Made by a program: the position numbers and the translations under genes | Assembly: GCA_037349315.1 (NCBI GenBank) | Contig: JBAIAC010000027.1 | Span: 11,475,501 to 11,539,500 of the forward strand | From: Chelydra serpentina | Lineage: Eukaryota > Chordata > Testudines > Chelydridae | Length of the DNA: 64,000 bases | Reading direction: 5' to 3' | The notes under the pieces: model-generated | The model's input: only the letters and a program-made list of their open reading frames with translations | The model's database searches: none | Told to the model about the DNA's origin: nothing | Shown here: positions 46,834-58,145 of the stretch, in pieces | How the letters are laid out: every line of letters starts with the position of its first letter | Position numbering within the stretch: the first letter of the stretch is position 1

Positions 46834-47155
46834 CTCCATTTTGCAGATGGAGAAAACTGATGGGGGGGGGGGGGATAGCTCAGTGGTTTGAGCATTGGCC
46901 TGCTAAACCCAGGGTTGTGAGTTCAATCCTTGAGGGGGCCATTTAGGGATCTGGAGCAAAAATTGGGGATTGGTCCTGCTTTGAGCAGGGGGTTGGACTA
47001 GATGACCTCCTAAGGTCCCTTCCAATATTCTATGATTCTATGATGTGGAGATAAGTGCTCCATGTTACACAGCAAATTTGTGGCAGAGCAGGGAATAGAA
47101 CCCAAGAGTCCTGTGGTCAAGCCCTGTGCATTAGCCTATGCTTGCCCATCCCACC
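46834..47155 (-). mobile_element. MIR SINE interrupted by a Cry I-type SINE
   Basis: The MIR core is in two pieces. CATCTCCATTTTGCAGATGG then AGAAAACTGA lies before 46862. TGTTACACAGCAAATTTGTG then GGCAGAGCAGGGAATAGAAC resumes after 47043. Joined, they are collinear with MIR. The inserted Cry I element is therefore younger. Confidence 0.82.
46862..47043 (+). mobile_element. tRNA-derived SINE of the turtle Cry I type
   Basis: The Pol III A box TAGCTCAGTGG is at 46876-46886 and the B box GAGTTCAATCC at 46919-46929. A short body follows, then a CR1-like tail (TTGGACTAGATGACCTCCTA) ending in CTATGATTCTATGATG. It begins with a G-homopolymer. It sits inside a MIR and is far less diverged than its host element. 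Confidence 0.9.
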
Positions 47156-47344
47156 CTTTCATAAAGGTGTTTAAATAAATGCAAAGTATCTTTTTATTTA
47201 TTTGTATTGCAGCCCTAGACACCCAAACTGAGATGGAGGCCCAGTTGTGTAGATGCTGTACAAATACATAACTCATTGCTTCAATATAAGTTTTTTGCTA
47301 ACACATGAAATATGTAATTGTATATAAGACTTTAAATCCAAGGA

Positions 47345-47545
47345 GGAAGGATGGCCCAGTGATTAGGGCCTGGGACTAGGGAGACCTGGAACCACAGACT
47401 TCCCATAGGACCGTGGACATGTGACTGTTGCTCTGTGCCTCAATTCCACATCCGTAAAACAGGGAGAGCAGCCCTGGCCTGCCTCACAGGGTGTTATGGA
47501 GATAAATACATTACGGATTGTGTGGTGCTGAGACACCATAGTAAT
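47345..47545 (+). mobile_element. MIR SINE remnant
   Basis: It contains AGGATGGCCCAGTGATTAGG, GTGGACATGTGACTGTTGCT, CTCAATTCCACATCCGTAAA and GCCTCACAGGGTGTTATGGA. These follow the MIR order of head, core, and tail leading to the TTGTGAGG-type end. Confidence 0.75.
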
Positions 47546-47755
47546 GAGGGGCAGAGGAAGTATCTGAGATAGGAAAAGGAACTGAAATTTCCTGTATTTT
47601 AAGACTGAATTGTGAACTATGTGAGCAAGGTCAAGAGAGACTGGAAAGTGTATAATAATTCAGCAGCTCTAAGAAGTGAGAGGAGCAGTGTCAAGGAGGA
47701 AGACAGCGAGAGAAGCCTAACTAAAGCTGCTGTGAAGAAGAATGTTTGATCTGAC

Positions 47756-47860
47756 TAGGGTGACCAGATAGCAAGTGTGAAAAATTGGGACAGGAGGTGG
47801 GGGGTAATAGGAGCCTATATAAGAAAAAGCCCCAAATATCGGGACTGTCTCTATAAAATC
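47756..47860 (+). mobile_element. hAT MITE with TAGGGTGACCAGA end, 3' end lost
   Basis: It begins TAGGGTGACCAGATAGCAAG and shares GTGTGAAAAATTGGGACAGG and ATCGGGACTGTCTCTATAAA with 60100-60216. The expected right terminal repeat is missing. ATCTGAC occurs just before the left end and again just where the element breaks off. The 3' terminal deletion may therefore have stopped at the old target duplication. Confidence 0.75.
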
Positions 47861-50545
47861 TGACACTGCTATTTTATTGCAAGACTCATGGCCCAAGGCT
47901 GCTCATGGACCTCTGCCACATTCATCAAAAGGATTTATTTTATTTGTGGTGTTGCCTGCCAAGAAATCAGACAGTCCAGCTGAGAGTTTCTTCCAGGGCT
48001 TTGCTCTTTCAGTCGTTTATCATTCTGGGCAGAGCCAGAGAAGTCTGGTGCTTTTTTCCCTTCTTGGCTTAGCTTTAAACTGCCTGTCAAGCCTACAGCT
48101 CTGCAGAAAGAGGGCTCAGAGAGCAGCCCACTCTGACCTCAAGGATCCCATTTTGATTTCCTAGTAGTCTTTCCCTAAAGCTATGGACTGTCAGTCCTTC
48201 ACCCCCAGCTGAAGAATCCCGCTCCATTTGTTTAACCGAAGACCTGTCTGAACCAGCTAGGGAACTGCAAGACTTAAACCATGATGGAATATTTTAGTCA
48301 ACGCTATAATCTGCCCTCCAATATCATGCTAGTCGCAGAATGTGGTAGGAGAGCGGGTCAGTTCTTCAGTTGATGCAAATATAGGTGGCTCCATTGATGT
48401 CTGCTCCAACTGAGGATCTGGCTAATTGTGTTTCTCATTTTTGAGATGAGAGCCCCTGAAGGAATGCGGGATTTGTGTAAGGTTTCTGAATACCCTTTGG
48501 GGTAATGGGTTTAGGGCTTGATCCAAAGCCCCTTACAGTCAGGGGGAAAATGGCTTTTGGTTCAGTCTCTTGGTTGGGCATTTTTTGACTAACTTTAGTT
48601 GCACGTAGGGCTTTAGAGCTCTATCCTATACACAAAGATCTCTCTCCTTTCATGCTGAGACCCATCATCTGTGTAGTCCATAGCATGGCTTCATACTATA
48701 ACTTCCGAAAAATACCCTGCGGCTAGCCTGCTTTTCGCTTCGGCGTGGGAAGGCCGGAGAGAGTGAATGTTGGAGTATGAAACAGAGTGGGTGGGAAGGA
48801 TAGTCTTGTGATGTGAAAGAGGAGGGGAGGAATGAAGCAAAGGCAGACAGAGACCTGGTTTCAGCTGAGAGAATAACTAGCAGACATAGAGACCAGAGAG
48901 GCAGCGAAAGAGAAGAGCAATCTGTGTTCAGCAATGATGCTTTGACGCTTTTCATTGTCGGTGCTTCAAAAAACTAACCAGCTAATCCCCAACATACCAG
49001 TGTGGGGAAGGTAGACAGTATTATCCCCAACTCTCAGAGAGGGAGAACTGAGGCAGAGACCAAGTGATGGTGTAGTGTGGGACTTGGAGGTGACGGACCT
49101 CTGATGGGAATGCTACATCTGCTGAAGAATATTGGACTGCTGCTGTCTAGAGGCCTGATCCAAAGCCAGTTGAAATCATCGGGAGTCTTTCCATTGACCT
49201 CATTGGGCTTTGGATGAGACCCTAGTAGTTGCAGCTAACAGAAGGTAAACACCCCAGTGCAGTAATCAGTTAGCTAGGAGCAGTAGGGTCAAGTGCTAGT
49301 GGGGCTGTGTCTTGGAAAACAGCTGCAGCTGAATTCTATTCCTGAGTATGGGCCGGGAGCCCCGGATGGCCACACTATGTGGCATGATGATAACAATGAA
49401 GTACTGAGTGGCCATGGATTCGCTCTAGGTTGCCAAGGCGCAGATGGAGTCAGTGTCAATGATGAGAATGGAACCAGGGGAGTTTCTGGCTTTTAGTCCT
49501 CTGCTCAGACTGTTAAATGGGCGTTTCTATAGTGAGGCATGATCCAGAGGACCCTTGGGTACGCGGGGGGCGGACAGAGACATCTGTCCACTTCACATTC
49601 CCTGCAAAACACATCAACTCACAGAACAGCTTTGCAGCACTGATGCTGTTTCTCATAGGAGCTGGGGATGGAGGAACCTCGAACGGGATCTGCTTTTAAT
49701 GAACGCAAGCAAGCCTGAAGCCAAACCGCTTAGCTGAACTCCATCCTCCCAGCCACCAGCAGCACCAGAAACGGGCAGAGCCAGCTCCCATCCGTGGCTG
49801 CAGAGGGGAGACGGATGAGCTTCTTTCACAGAAGTGCCTCCATAGGTTTTTAAGCATAGCAGTGACCAGTCAGTCATCTAGTCCACCCTGCCTTCTCTTT
49901 GCATTGATGGGTCTTGTCTGTGTAAAGCAATGTGGGGGGAATGGAGATCGTGGAGAGGGGAGAATCTAAAACAGTGAATAAAGGGACCAGTGACTGAACA
50001 GACGGATGGAATAGATCAGGGGGTTCCAACCTGGAGTCTGGGAGCGTTGTCCCTTTCTCATTGGCCATGAGCGGGTAAGGGAAAGAGTGGGCAGAAATGT
50101 TAGCTAGTCCTGGACTAAATGGGTGGGTATTACTCGAATCTGCCTGTGCGCCAGCGGGGTCTTGTGAGATTTTAGTGTTGTGCTGTTTTGTAAGTTAACT
50201 CGCCCCCTTGCCCCAGCCTAGGGCATGGCAAGTGATCATGAAACAAAAATGCCCAAATGCATGGGGAAGAGATGAGATCTATCATGGGCACTTGTGGCAA
50301 GAAATGGAGACTGACTGTTGTTGCAAAACCCTGAGCCAGCAAGGAGCCCTTTGAACACGGGATTTAGAGGCATTATTTGCCCATTGCTGAGACACGGAGA
50401 GAATTTACACAGAGGAGGGCAGTGCACTAAGAATCTTCTGTAGCAAAACAAATGGCTGTAATTAATCAAAATGTTAAAATAAACCAGATTGCCTTTGGAT
50501 ATACTGTAATGAACTTTCTCTCTCTCTCTCTCCTCCCCCCCCCCC

Positions 50546-50911
50546 GTGAGCAGAAGCGGGCCTTCCTGCAGCCGGTGGGCCTTTTAAATCCCCATCTGGG
50601 GCTAGGGCAGTGCTTAAAAAGGCAGAACCGTGGGCCCTTTAAAGCGCCAGCCCACCTGCCGGAGCGTCGGCAGCACATTAAAGGGCCCAGGGCTCCCCAC
50701 AGTGGCTGGAGGCCTGGGCCCTTTAAATCACCGCCGGGGAAGCCAGTACGGTCGGGCACGGCATACCGGGGAGCGCCGTGCCGTATCGTACCAGTTTACT
50801 TTCACCTCTGGTGAGGACCCACCACCGCCGAAGATGGCGCAGGGAGAGCCTGGGGAGGCGCCTTTTTATAGCGCCGCTCCCCCTGTGCTCCGGACCTGCC
50901 TACGCTACTGA
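50546..50911. repeat. GC-rich composite repeat ending in a hAT-type terminus
   Basis: It follows a CT/C homopolymer run (50518-50545). It has internally repeated GGGCCCTTTAAA units and GGTGGGCCTTTTAAATC. The right part GCGCCTTTTTATAGCGCC, GCTCCCCCTGTGCTCC and CTGCCTACGCTACTG matches the hAT family at 6524 and 43973. The left terminus was not found. The open frames here are composition artefacts. Confidence 0.65.
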
Positions 50912-51602
50912 CACACACCCTCCACGTACTCTGAAGGTGATGGAAGGAGATAATATTGCCAGTTCAATCTGCCTGAATTCTCTTTCACAGCTGAGTGAGC
51001 ACAAACTGTCTGTCTTCCCCACCAGCTTTTGTTTCTAGAGGTGTGCACGTCCCCTTTGCCACCTCACTTCTAGCCCAGCTGACAGGGCCAGGACATTGAT
51101 CACTTCAATTCCATCAGCATACTGAGTGTAGCTCCTATCCCAAGCATGCATTCCCCTTTCCACTCAGTGGCAGATCACTGGGACTTTCAAAACTTCCACT
51201 CACACAGGAATAAGGCAGTGTTTGTAATATAAAATAACCCCTGATGAATCTCCTATACTGAGCGACTTTGCCTTCCCCAGTGAAAAACTAGCCTGTTTCT
51301 TTTCTCCGTTTCATGTAACTTCACCCTCTTCAGGGGAGCTCATGGCAGACCATCAGTAACCCTAAAAGGAGAGTCTGGTGTCATACCGAGCAGACCCAAT
51401 AACGTCCCTAGGAAGTGGCTTGAGCGCCTTGCTGTTGGGGTGTGTGTGTTGCCTCCAGCTGTCCTCTGCCACGCTGCGATAATACCGCATTTCAGAATCC
51501 CTGCCAGGAGCAACTTTCCTTCTCCACAGCCGGTACCTCATCTCGTTTACCACGTTGCTTCTCTCCAGCAGTTTGTCTGATAACGAAGAATGCGGAAAGT
51601 AA

Positions 51603-51782
51603 AAACAACGAGGAGTCTTTGTGGCACCTCGGAGCCTAACACATGTATTTGGGCATAAGCTTTCGTGGGCTAGAACCCACTTCATCAGATGCATGGAGTG
51701 TGAAGTGGGTTCTAGCCCATGAAAGCTGATGCCCAAATACATTTGTTAGGCTCTAAGGTGCCACAAGGACTCCTCATTGTTT
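51603..51782. repeat. 82-bp inverted palindrome of a dispersed repeat
   Basis: The left arm 51603-51684 and right arm 51701-51782 are inverted copies with about 7 mismatches, around a 16-nt spacer (CAGATGCATGGAGTG region). Each arm holds GTGGCACC, TGTATTTGGGCAT, AAGCTTTCGTGGGCTAGAAC or variants, and CCCACTTCA. It is the same family as 611-692 and 15036-15172, which are single-armed. The right copy continues outward to about 51815 with GATACAGACTAACACGGC. Confidence 0.95.
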
Positions 51783-51835
51783 TTGCTGATACAGACTAAC
51801 ACGGCGACCGCTCTGAAATGCTGAAAGTGACACAC

Positions 51836-54800
51836 AAGCTGGGGGCACTTGGGTCACTCTCCTAATATTAAAAAATAGAAACTGGCAGAAGATTCGAATG
51901 CACGTTAGGAACACAGCAGGGGCAGCGATACTTTGGGAACATAGGGTTTGTCTTTTTATGGTTATATGGCACTATGCCCTTGATTAACTCTCTCTGTACT
52001 CAGCTTTAACAGAGAGCATATTTCCTGAGTGCTCATCAAAAATCTCTTGGCGCTTCTTTCACCAACAAGAGAGTTGGAGAGTTTCTGTTCACCAGGGGTC
52101 AGTTTCCACCTTGGGTAATTAGTCTGCATAAGTGATATTCTTTCTGTCACTTTAATGCGCTATGAACTACTTGGTTGTCTTGTCTTTAGGCTGCTGTGTG
52201 CTGCTAAGACAGCTGCAACTTTCCTCGCTAGAGGTGACTGCATTTCAGTGATGAATTAAGTGATTTAACCCTAAGGGCTACTGGGAGTCTCCCACATCTG
52301 CTGCTGGTTACAATTTTATCTTGGGAGTGGGGGAAAAAATCACAGCCTGTAGCTGATGTAGCTATGCCAGCAACCCCCCATCCCAGCAGGGTGGGAGGAT
52401 GGAGAGGAATGCCACTATGCTGCCGGCAGTGTTCGTTGGCATAGCTAATAACATCTGGGGCAGTGGTGGAGCTATCTTGGCCTAAGAGCTCCTTCTGTCG
52501 GCTTACACTGCATTGCCACTAGGGGGCCCCACAGCTATATTGGTGCCGCATTGGTAGTGTGGACAGGCCGTAGGCTTAAGCACCTAAAGCACTGCTGACA
52601 ATTTTACCCTGAGCCTTAGCCTACCATTATGAAAGAGCTGGTTGCACCCTCATTTCACAGAGGATGAAACAGGCACAGAGCAGTGAAGTGACTTGCTCAA
52701 GGTAGAACCCGTCTCTCCTAACCCCCAGCCTTACAGCTTAGCCACAAGCCCTGCCTCGCTGCATTTGCACCGTGTTTCCTTGCTCAGATTTTCTTCTGCT
52801 GTGTTTTCCCTTGCACATATGTTTGGGTTCAGACTGAGAGAAAGGAGGACTGAATCGGTGGTATGTGTGATGCAGCCTGAAAGCTTCATTATATGCTGTA
52901 CAAAGATGCTATTGTCCCCTTGCGGGCAGAAGTGTAATACCATGCAAGCAATCTGAATTGTAAAAGGCTGCGTGGACAGATAACCCAGCGCCTGTTCACT
53001 GTGATACGGAAAGCAAGAAAGTTTAGCTGCGTAGCAGGCTTACTCTGTAGGTGTTTATTCCTAGGCTTGTTATAATTAGTGTTTGATTTCTCAACGCTCT
53101 GCATTGCAACTCTTTACAAGCAGACCTGCTGAGCCATGACACACCAGCTCCATTTCATTAGCGGCAATTACTGCACAGCCAGTGTAAACAGGACTGTTTT
53201 GTTGACAGCGAAAGGCTAGGATTTTGTTTGGGTTTTAGTTACCTTTAAAAGAAAACCACTCAAATGTGCTGGGCCGGATCTCTCTAGGAGTAAGTCAGTT
53301 GGAACGCTGACCTCTATGCAGTTACTGAGTGTAATGGGTGAGCTCAGACTAAAGGGCCCCCGAAACCTGTGCCAAATTCTGGTGTAACTCTGGCTATACA
53401 TCAGTGTAAGTGAGGGCAGAACGTGGGGCAAATAGACGCGCTGACACAGCTGAGAATCCAGCTATTTTGTTTGCTATCACCTAGCATGCATTTGGTACTT
53501 TATTATCCACATAGTGCCGTGTGTAGTCAGAGTGCTAGAGACAAATATCACTACCCCAGAGAATTTGGGTCATCAGCTGAGCTTGCTGAATATTTGCTAT
53601 GGGGAGGACCAAATGCCATTTCAGTTATGATCAAGCCTGTGAACATAGGGCTATACAGTACCCTCACTCCCCATCAAATCCTCTGCCAGTAACAGTGGGC
53701 GACTTGCATACAGATCAAGGAGGGACTATGGCCCTTATGTGGAAACCAGATATCTAGTAAGTAGGATTGCTGTTGTGTTCAGCATCTCTTAGAGGGAGGG
53801 GGAAGGATGCACGGTACATCAAGGAGCAATGCTGTTTGTGTGTACACAACAATCCAGTGGGCACAGCATTGTAGTAATGCGAGGGTCTGCAGCCCAGCTC
53901 AAGGAAACGTGCTCCAGCTAGTGAGTGCACTAAAAATAATGGAGTGTAGCCATGGCAGAAGGTGCTAGGGTCCCTGAGGCCGTACCTGTCCGAGACCGTA
54001 GATACACACTCAGGCTGGCTAGCCCATCCCCCTGCTTGCACGGCCACAGCTGCACTCTATTCTCAGTGTGTTTAGCTTGCTGACAGCCAGCACGAGAGTG
54101 TCTCCTTGAGCTGGGAATCACACCCCCAGCCCCATGTGCACATGGACCCACAGTATACATGTAAATGTCCTGAAAACGTGGCTCATATGCTGTTAGCATT
54201 ACAGTTCACAGTTAGCACAGCAGGGTGAATGGGCAGTTCACATTTCTCAGGCTGCCTTCAAGTTCTGTGTTGGTTTTGCACCAGTTTATACTCAGTTGAT
54301 GTTTAGATGCATAAAGGCTGGATACGCGTGCTATTTATTGTTTTAGAATGAAAGCGTCTCGTCTGTAGAATCGGAACAGGCCAAGTGACTGCTCAAATGT
54401 GCTTGGCAAAACCCCCGGAGAAGAACCGCACTGGTGGGCTCACGAGAGACACAAGGGGGTTGGGGCCATGAGCACCTCTGAAATCATGCCGGTGGAGTCT
54501 TTCTCTGCCTTTAACGCTAGGACTAAAAATCTTGCTGGCTGTGAAAGCTGTGTCCTCAAGGGACTGACAGAAACCGCTCTCGCTCATACAGGGCATGGAA
54601 TGTTGTATACATTTAACACCCGTGGCCTGCCACTGTCACAAGGAAGGGTCTTGCCAGCGTTGGGGCCAGCGGGTTGGTTCAGTAGTTGCTAACGCTTGAT
54701 GAAGTCTTCCCCGGTTGGCGGCAGCAGCATGGTGATCTTGTGAAGTACACACAACTCTGGGCCAAATGCAGTGGTGGTGTAAGTAGGTGCAATTTCAGTG

Positions 54801-55196
54801 ATGCTCAACATGCTTCCCTGTATCTCAGACAAGTATTCTCATTTCATGTTGAAACGAGACATGGCTCTTTGCCAATGGGCAGGCAGTGCTAAGAGTCCAA
54901 TTGTGCTCTTACGCAAGTGTCAATAGATTTACAACAGTGTAAACCCCGTGCGTGAGAGCTGAATCCGCCTGGAAGTATTATTGTTAAGTGAGGTATGTGC
55001 CTACCATTTGTTTAGTGGAGAAATACTGTAGTGTCTGTGATGTGCATTCATAAAGCACCTACCCATGTATCTTTAAAGGGGAAAGATTTCCAATGAGGCA
55101 GATATTCTGGGCTTTGCTGCTGTGAACTGTGGTCCCAGTAGTGTGAAGCCTGTAATAAATGTAAACTCAAGACAAGGTCTCTATTAAACACTGTCA
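51836..55196. other. intergenic region before the LRRC75A 3' end
   Basis: It contains a DNA-transposon fragment near 52330-52575 (ending GTAGTGTGGACAGGCC) and a MIR-like remnant near 52618-52760 (TCATTTCACAGAGGATGAAA, GTGACTTGCTCAAGGT). No gene was recognised. A plus-strand AATAAA lies at 55154-55159, just beyond the minus-strand LRRC75A end. Confidence 0.6.
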
Positions 55197-56968
55197 TTTA
55201 TTTTGATTATGGATAGCTCCTTTATTGCAAACAGAAAAAGTGTATTCACTGCAAAGTTTTTATGCCTGGTGAAAAGAATGAGCAGTTAGGAAAAACAATG
55301 TTAGATACATGCAAATCATAATGAATTTTGCCAGCTGTATTTAAACGAGTAGCAGAATCTCTTATAAGGTATTTTCTTGCACATGGAGGGGCAGCAGACT
55401 TATAGTGTAGCAATGTTATGGGGCTAGTGCCAAAGAGAAGATTGAAAACTCTCTGAATGCATTTGTACTTGTAGATGAAGCCAAAAGAGTTGTCACTCAT
55501 GCCTGAGCCAAGGAGACGATGCTGTGAAGCTATTCAAAGAACAGGACACAAACAGAAAGCCAAATGGCTACATTTCATGCCAGGAAATCAGGTTTGGTCC
55601 TTTAAGTGTACTGAAATGCTCTAGAAAGATGGGTCTCACTGCAAATTCCAGCTCCAAACCTCCCTGAACTTTGGGGAAGACAGGATCCAGGTTCAAAGCC
55701 AGTAGTGCAGGTCCCATCTCCATTTGCTATCAGAAATTCAAAAGCATTTATCTTCTAAAAATGTTAGAAACAAAGCACTTCTGGTCGTTGGGAGTAGGGA
55801 CAGTCAAGTAACCTAAAAGACTGGTACAGGCCTTACAGATGGTCAGTTGGCTTGTGCCTGCCCACCCCAGAATGGCAGTGTATTAAAAAATTTCCCAAGG
55901 AAAACTTTTGTTCACTTTTCTTTTATAAACATTCTGTATTGTAATAAATATTTGTTAGGAACAGCTCTGTCCCTTTTACATGTACTAGAGATGGGCCTGA
56001 ACCGAACCCCCGAATTCAAACTTTGCAAATGGTCCCAAATTCTGCTCTCGGTTATAGTGGCCGTGAACTCCAAGTAACTTCACTGAAAGCAGTGGAGTTA
56101 TTTACAGTAGTGGGAGTGGTAGCCAAACTCTAGGACCAAATGTGCTCTCAGTACTGGACATCTTGCTGATCCAACGCCTGTAAGGCCAGAGAGTGAGACA
56201 GCCTTTCTAGATTCCAAATGGTGGTGGTAAGGAGCAAGAATTTGCAGTGGAAATTCACCCCTGTACATATGCCCAGCCCAACAACTATACTCCAATTAAA
56301 ACAGGTCTTACGGGGCACATTCTCCTTGTGCTGACCCCTCTGCACAGGATGTGAATTTCATCCTTATTGGCTGGTGTAAGGAAATATTCTCTGGTTGTTT
56401 TGTCATTGACCAAGTATGCTACTCTTCAATGCGGTTTGAATTCAGAGTGGGGATAGGTTTAATTTGGTCTCCACAAAAGTCCTCCTTAGAGTGGCAGCCA
56501 TTTACCCATCGTTTACAAGAGAGAGAACTTTAAAACCAAGGTTTTGCTAGATTCAGTAAGAATGATCTCGTCTCAAAACAGAGACCTCTTTTCCAAATTC
56601 TGTTTGCTGTTTTCTTCTCCTTTTTGTGCTATTTAAGGAACTGGCATTACGATACCTTGGCAATATAGATTTTTGAGAGAGAGAGAGATAAAAAGCACAG
56701 CTCATTGCTAATGTTTAAAAATACGTGGCCAGCTTTATAAAATATAAGTATACAACTTGATCACATTTTTATGTTCTCTATGAAACGAAATCAGTTGACA
56801 TTCATATGATGAGGAAACTGATGAGACAACAGTCTAAAGTCTCAAAGCATTGATTGTATAGACATCTGAACATGTAAATCAACACTTAATAAGAACCTTC
56901 ATAGGTGAGGTATCAGTTTTAAAGTGTCTCTTTTCAAAATACCCAGCCAAGTGACACACAGCTGAACA
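55197..56968 (-). other. LRRC75A: LRRC75A 3' untranslated region (extent inferred)
   Basis: From the stop codon leftwards the minus strand is free of recognisable transposons for about 1.77 kb. It then meets two AATAAA signals, read as TTTATT on the plus strand at 55221-55226 and 55197-55202. A GA repeat lies near 56673-56687. The 3' end position is inferred from these signals only. Confidence 0.5.
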
Positions 56969-57593
56969 TCATGTCTGAGCTGCCTCCCAAGCAGCTTCCT
57001 GCTCAGAGTCGCATTTATTTGTCAGCATCCCAACCTCAGTTGTTCTCTCTGTCAGCAGCCGTCTGGTGCCTGCGTTGTTGATCTTGTCAGGTTGGTTTCT
57101 ATCTTCGTCGGCTGTGCACAGGTCTTCTTGACTCTCCGCCAGGCCCTCTTGGCTTTCCAAGTCACTCATCTGGCCCTCCCCGAACTCCAGAATGGTTGGC
57201 AAGTTGCCTTGCTTGGGACATCTTTTCTTGAGGCTGACCAAAAAGGGCTGCGGCAAAGAAAATATATCCACGTTGTTGCCCAGATCAATCCACGTCACGC
57301 TGGAAAACTTCTTGGGGTCCTTCAGCGTTTCTGTCAGGTCCCGAAGGACTGCTTTGGTGAGTCTGTTGCCATTCAGGGAGAGAGTGGTGAGGTGAGGCAG
57401 GGCACTGAGGATGGGCAGAAGTTGAAGGAACATCTCATCAGTCAGCTCCGTGAAGCACAGTTCCACATTGTCAATGTGCTCCGAGCTGTGCTGGAGGTAT
57501 GAGATAATGCGGTCCAAGTCCTTCCATGTCAGAGGGATGCCAGAGAGATCTACTGTGTTGTTCTGAGGCCTCCCCACCAGGATAGCTTTCAAG
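56969..57593 (-). CDS. LRRC75A: LRRC75A terminal coding exon
   Basis: LRRC75A (formerly FAM211A) is a leucine-rich-repeat protein without an established biochemical activity. The exon begins after a minus-strand acceptor TTTCTCTGCAG and reads LKAILVGRPQNNTVDLSGIP, then an LRR-like stretch. That stretch includes LPHLTTLSLNGNRLTKAVLR and SSVTWIDLGNNVDIFSLPQP, then KRCPKQGNLPTILEFGEG. A low-complexity acidic tail follows and the protein ends AAQT with stop TGA at 56969-56971. From memory, human LRRC75A has the same core and the same AAQT end. The acidic C-terminal tail is divergent, as expected. The frame is open above the acceptor to 57661 only by chance; the true start is in upstream exons outside the window. 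About 208 residues of roughly 345 are present. Confidence 0.95.
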
Positions 57594-58029
57594 CTGCAGA
57601 GAAACAAAATGACAGACAAACGGTTAACATGGTCACTCATCATTTTACTAATAAGCATCACTTCTTGTGTGCTGGCAGCCTTGTGAGGGACAGTTTAATG
57701 ACTCATTCAAACAGGATACGTAACTGATGGCAACCCCTCTCAGTCAGGCCTGGATTTTTGAAGCCGATTTTGTGTGCGGGCTTGCAGATGGATGGCAGCC
57801 AAAACCAATGTATTCAAAGATTGTTGCTGCCTTCTGTTTCGATTACAAGCCTACAGAAGCTTTCTTCTGGGAGTCCCTTGCAACGTCCTGGAGCTGAACG
57901 TTCAACTGCTTTTAAAATTACAAAAACGGGAAAGACTATGAAGCATTTGAACAGAAAAACAGGAATTCTCCCTTGAGTGATAATATTCATGCTTGGCACT
58001 TATCTGTACGTTGCGAAGCACTTTGTCAA

Positions 58030-58145
58030 AGGGAATAAGCTTTGCTCTGTTTTACAGGTGGGGAAACTTGAGGCACAGAGCAAAGGCATGGTAGAGGCAG
58101 ACCTAAAAGCTAGATGTCCTGACTCCAATTTAGTACTTCCAGTGG
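58030..58145 (-). mobile_element. MIR-type SINE remnant
   Basis: TTTTACAGGTGGGGAAACTT then GAGGCACAGAGCAAAGG and CTAGATGTCCTGACTCCAAT match the 3' half of the MIR core. It is divergent and short. Orientation is tentative. Confidence 0.6.

Larger units (their letters stand above)
44534..50545. other. intergenic region rich in old SINEs
   Basis: No gene is supported. Besides listed elements it contains a decayed DNA transposon near 46430-46590 (AATTGGTACAACCCCATGTG), MIR remnants near 47345-47545 and 49000-49100, and a short TIR-bounded piece near 49153-49223 (CCTGATCCAAAGCC and GGCTTTGGATGAG-type ends). Other stretches are unremarkable. Confidence 0.6.

Noticed and set aside
46876..46929. Possible tRNA gene (intact A and B boxes)
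   Set aside because: The sequence lacks a proper acceptor stem and runs into a CR1-like tail. It is the head of a tRNA-derived SINE.
50452..51038. Overlapping frames on both strands in a GC-rich block
   Set aside because: The sequence is a composite repeat with internal GGGCCCTTTAAA units and a transposon terminus.
57092..57502. 136-codon plus-strand open frame
   Set aside because: It is the antisense shadow of the LRRC75A last exon, which has clear homology on the minus strand.
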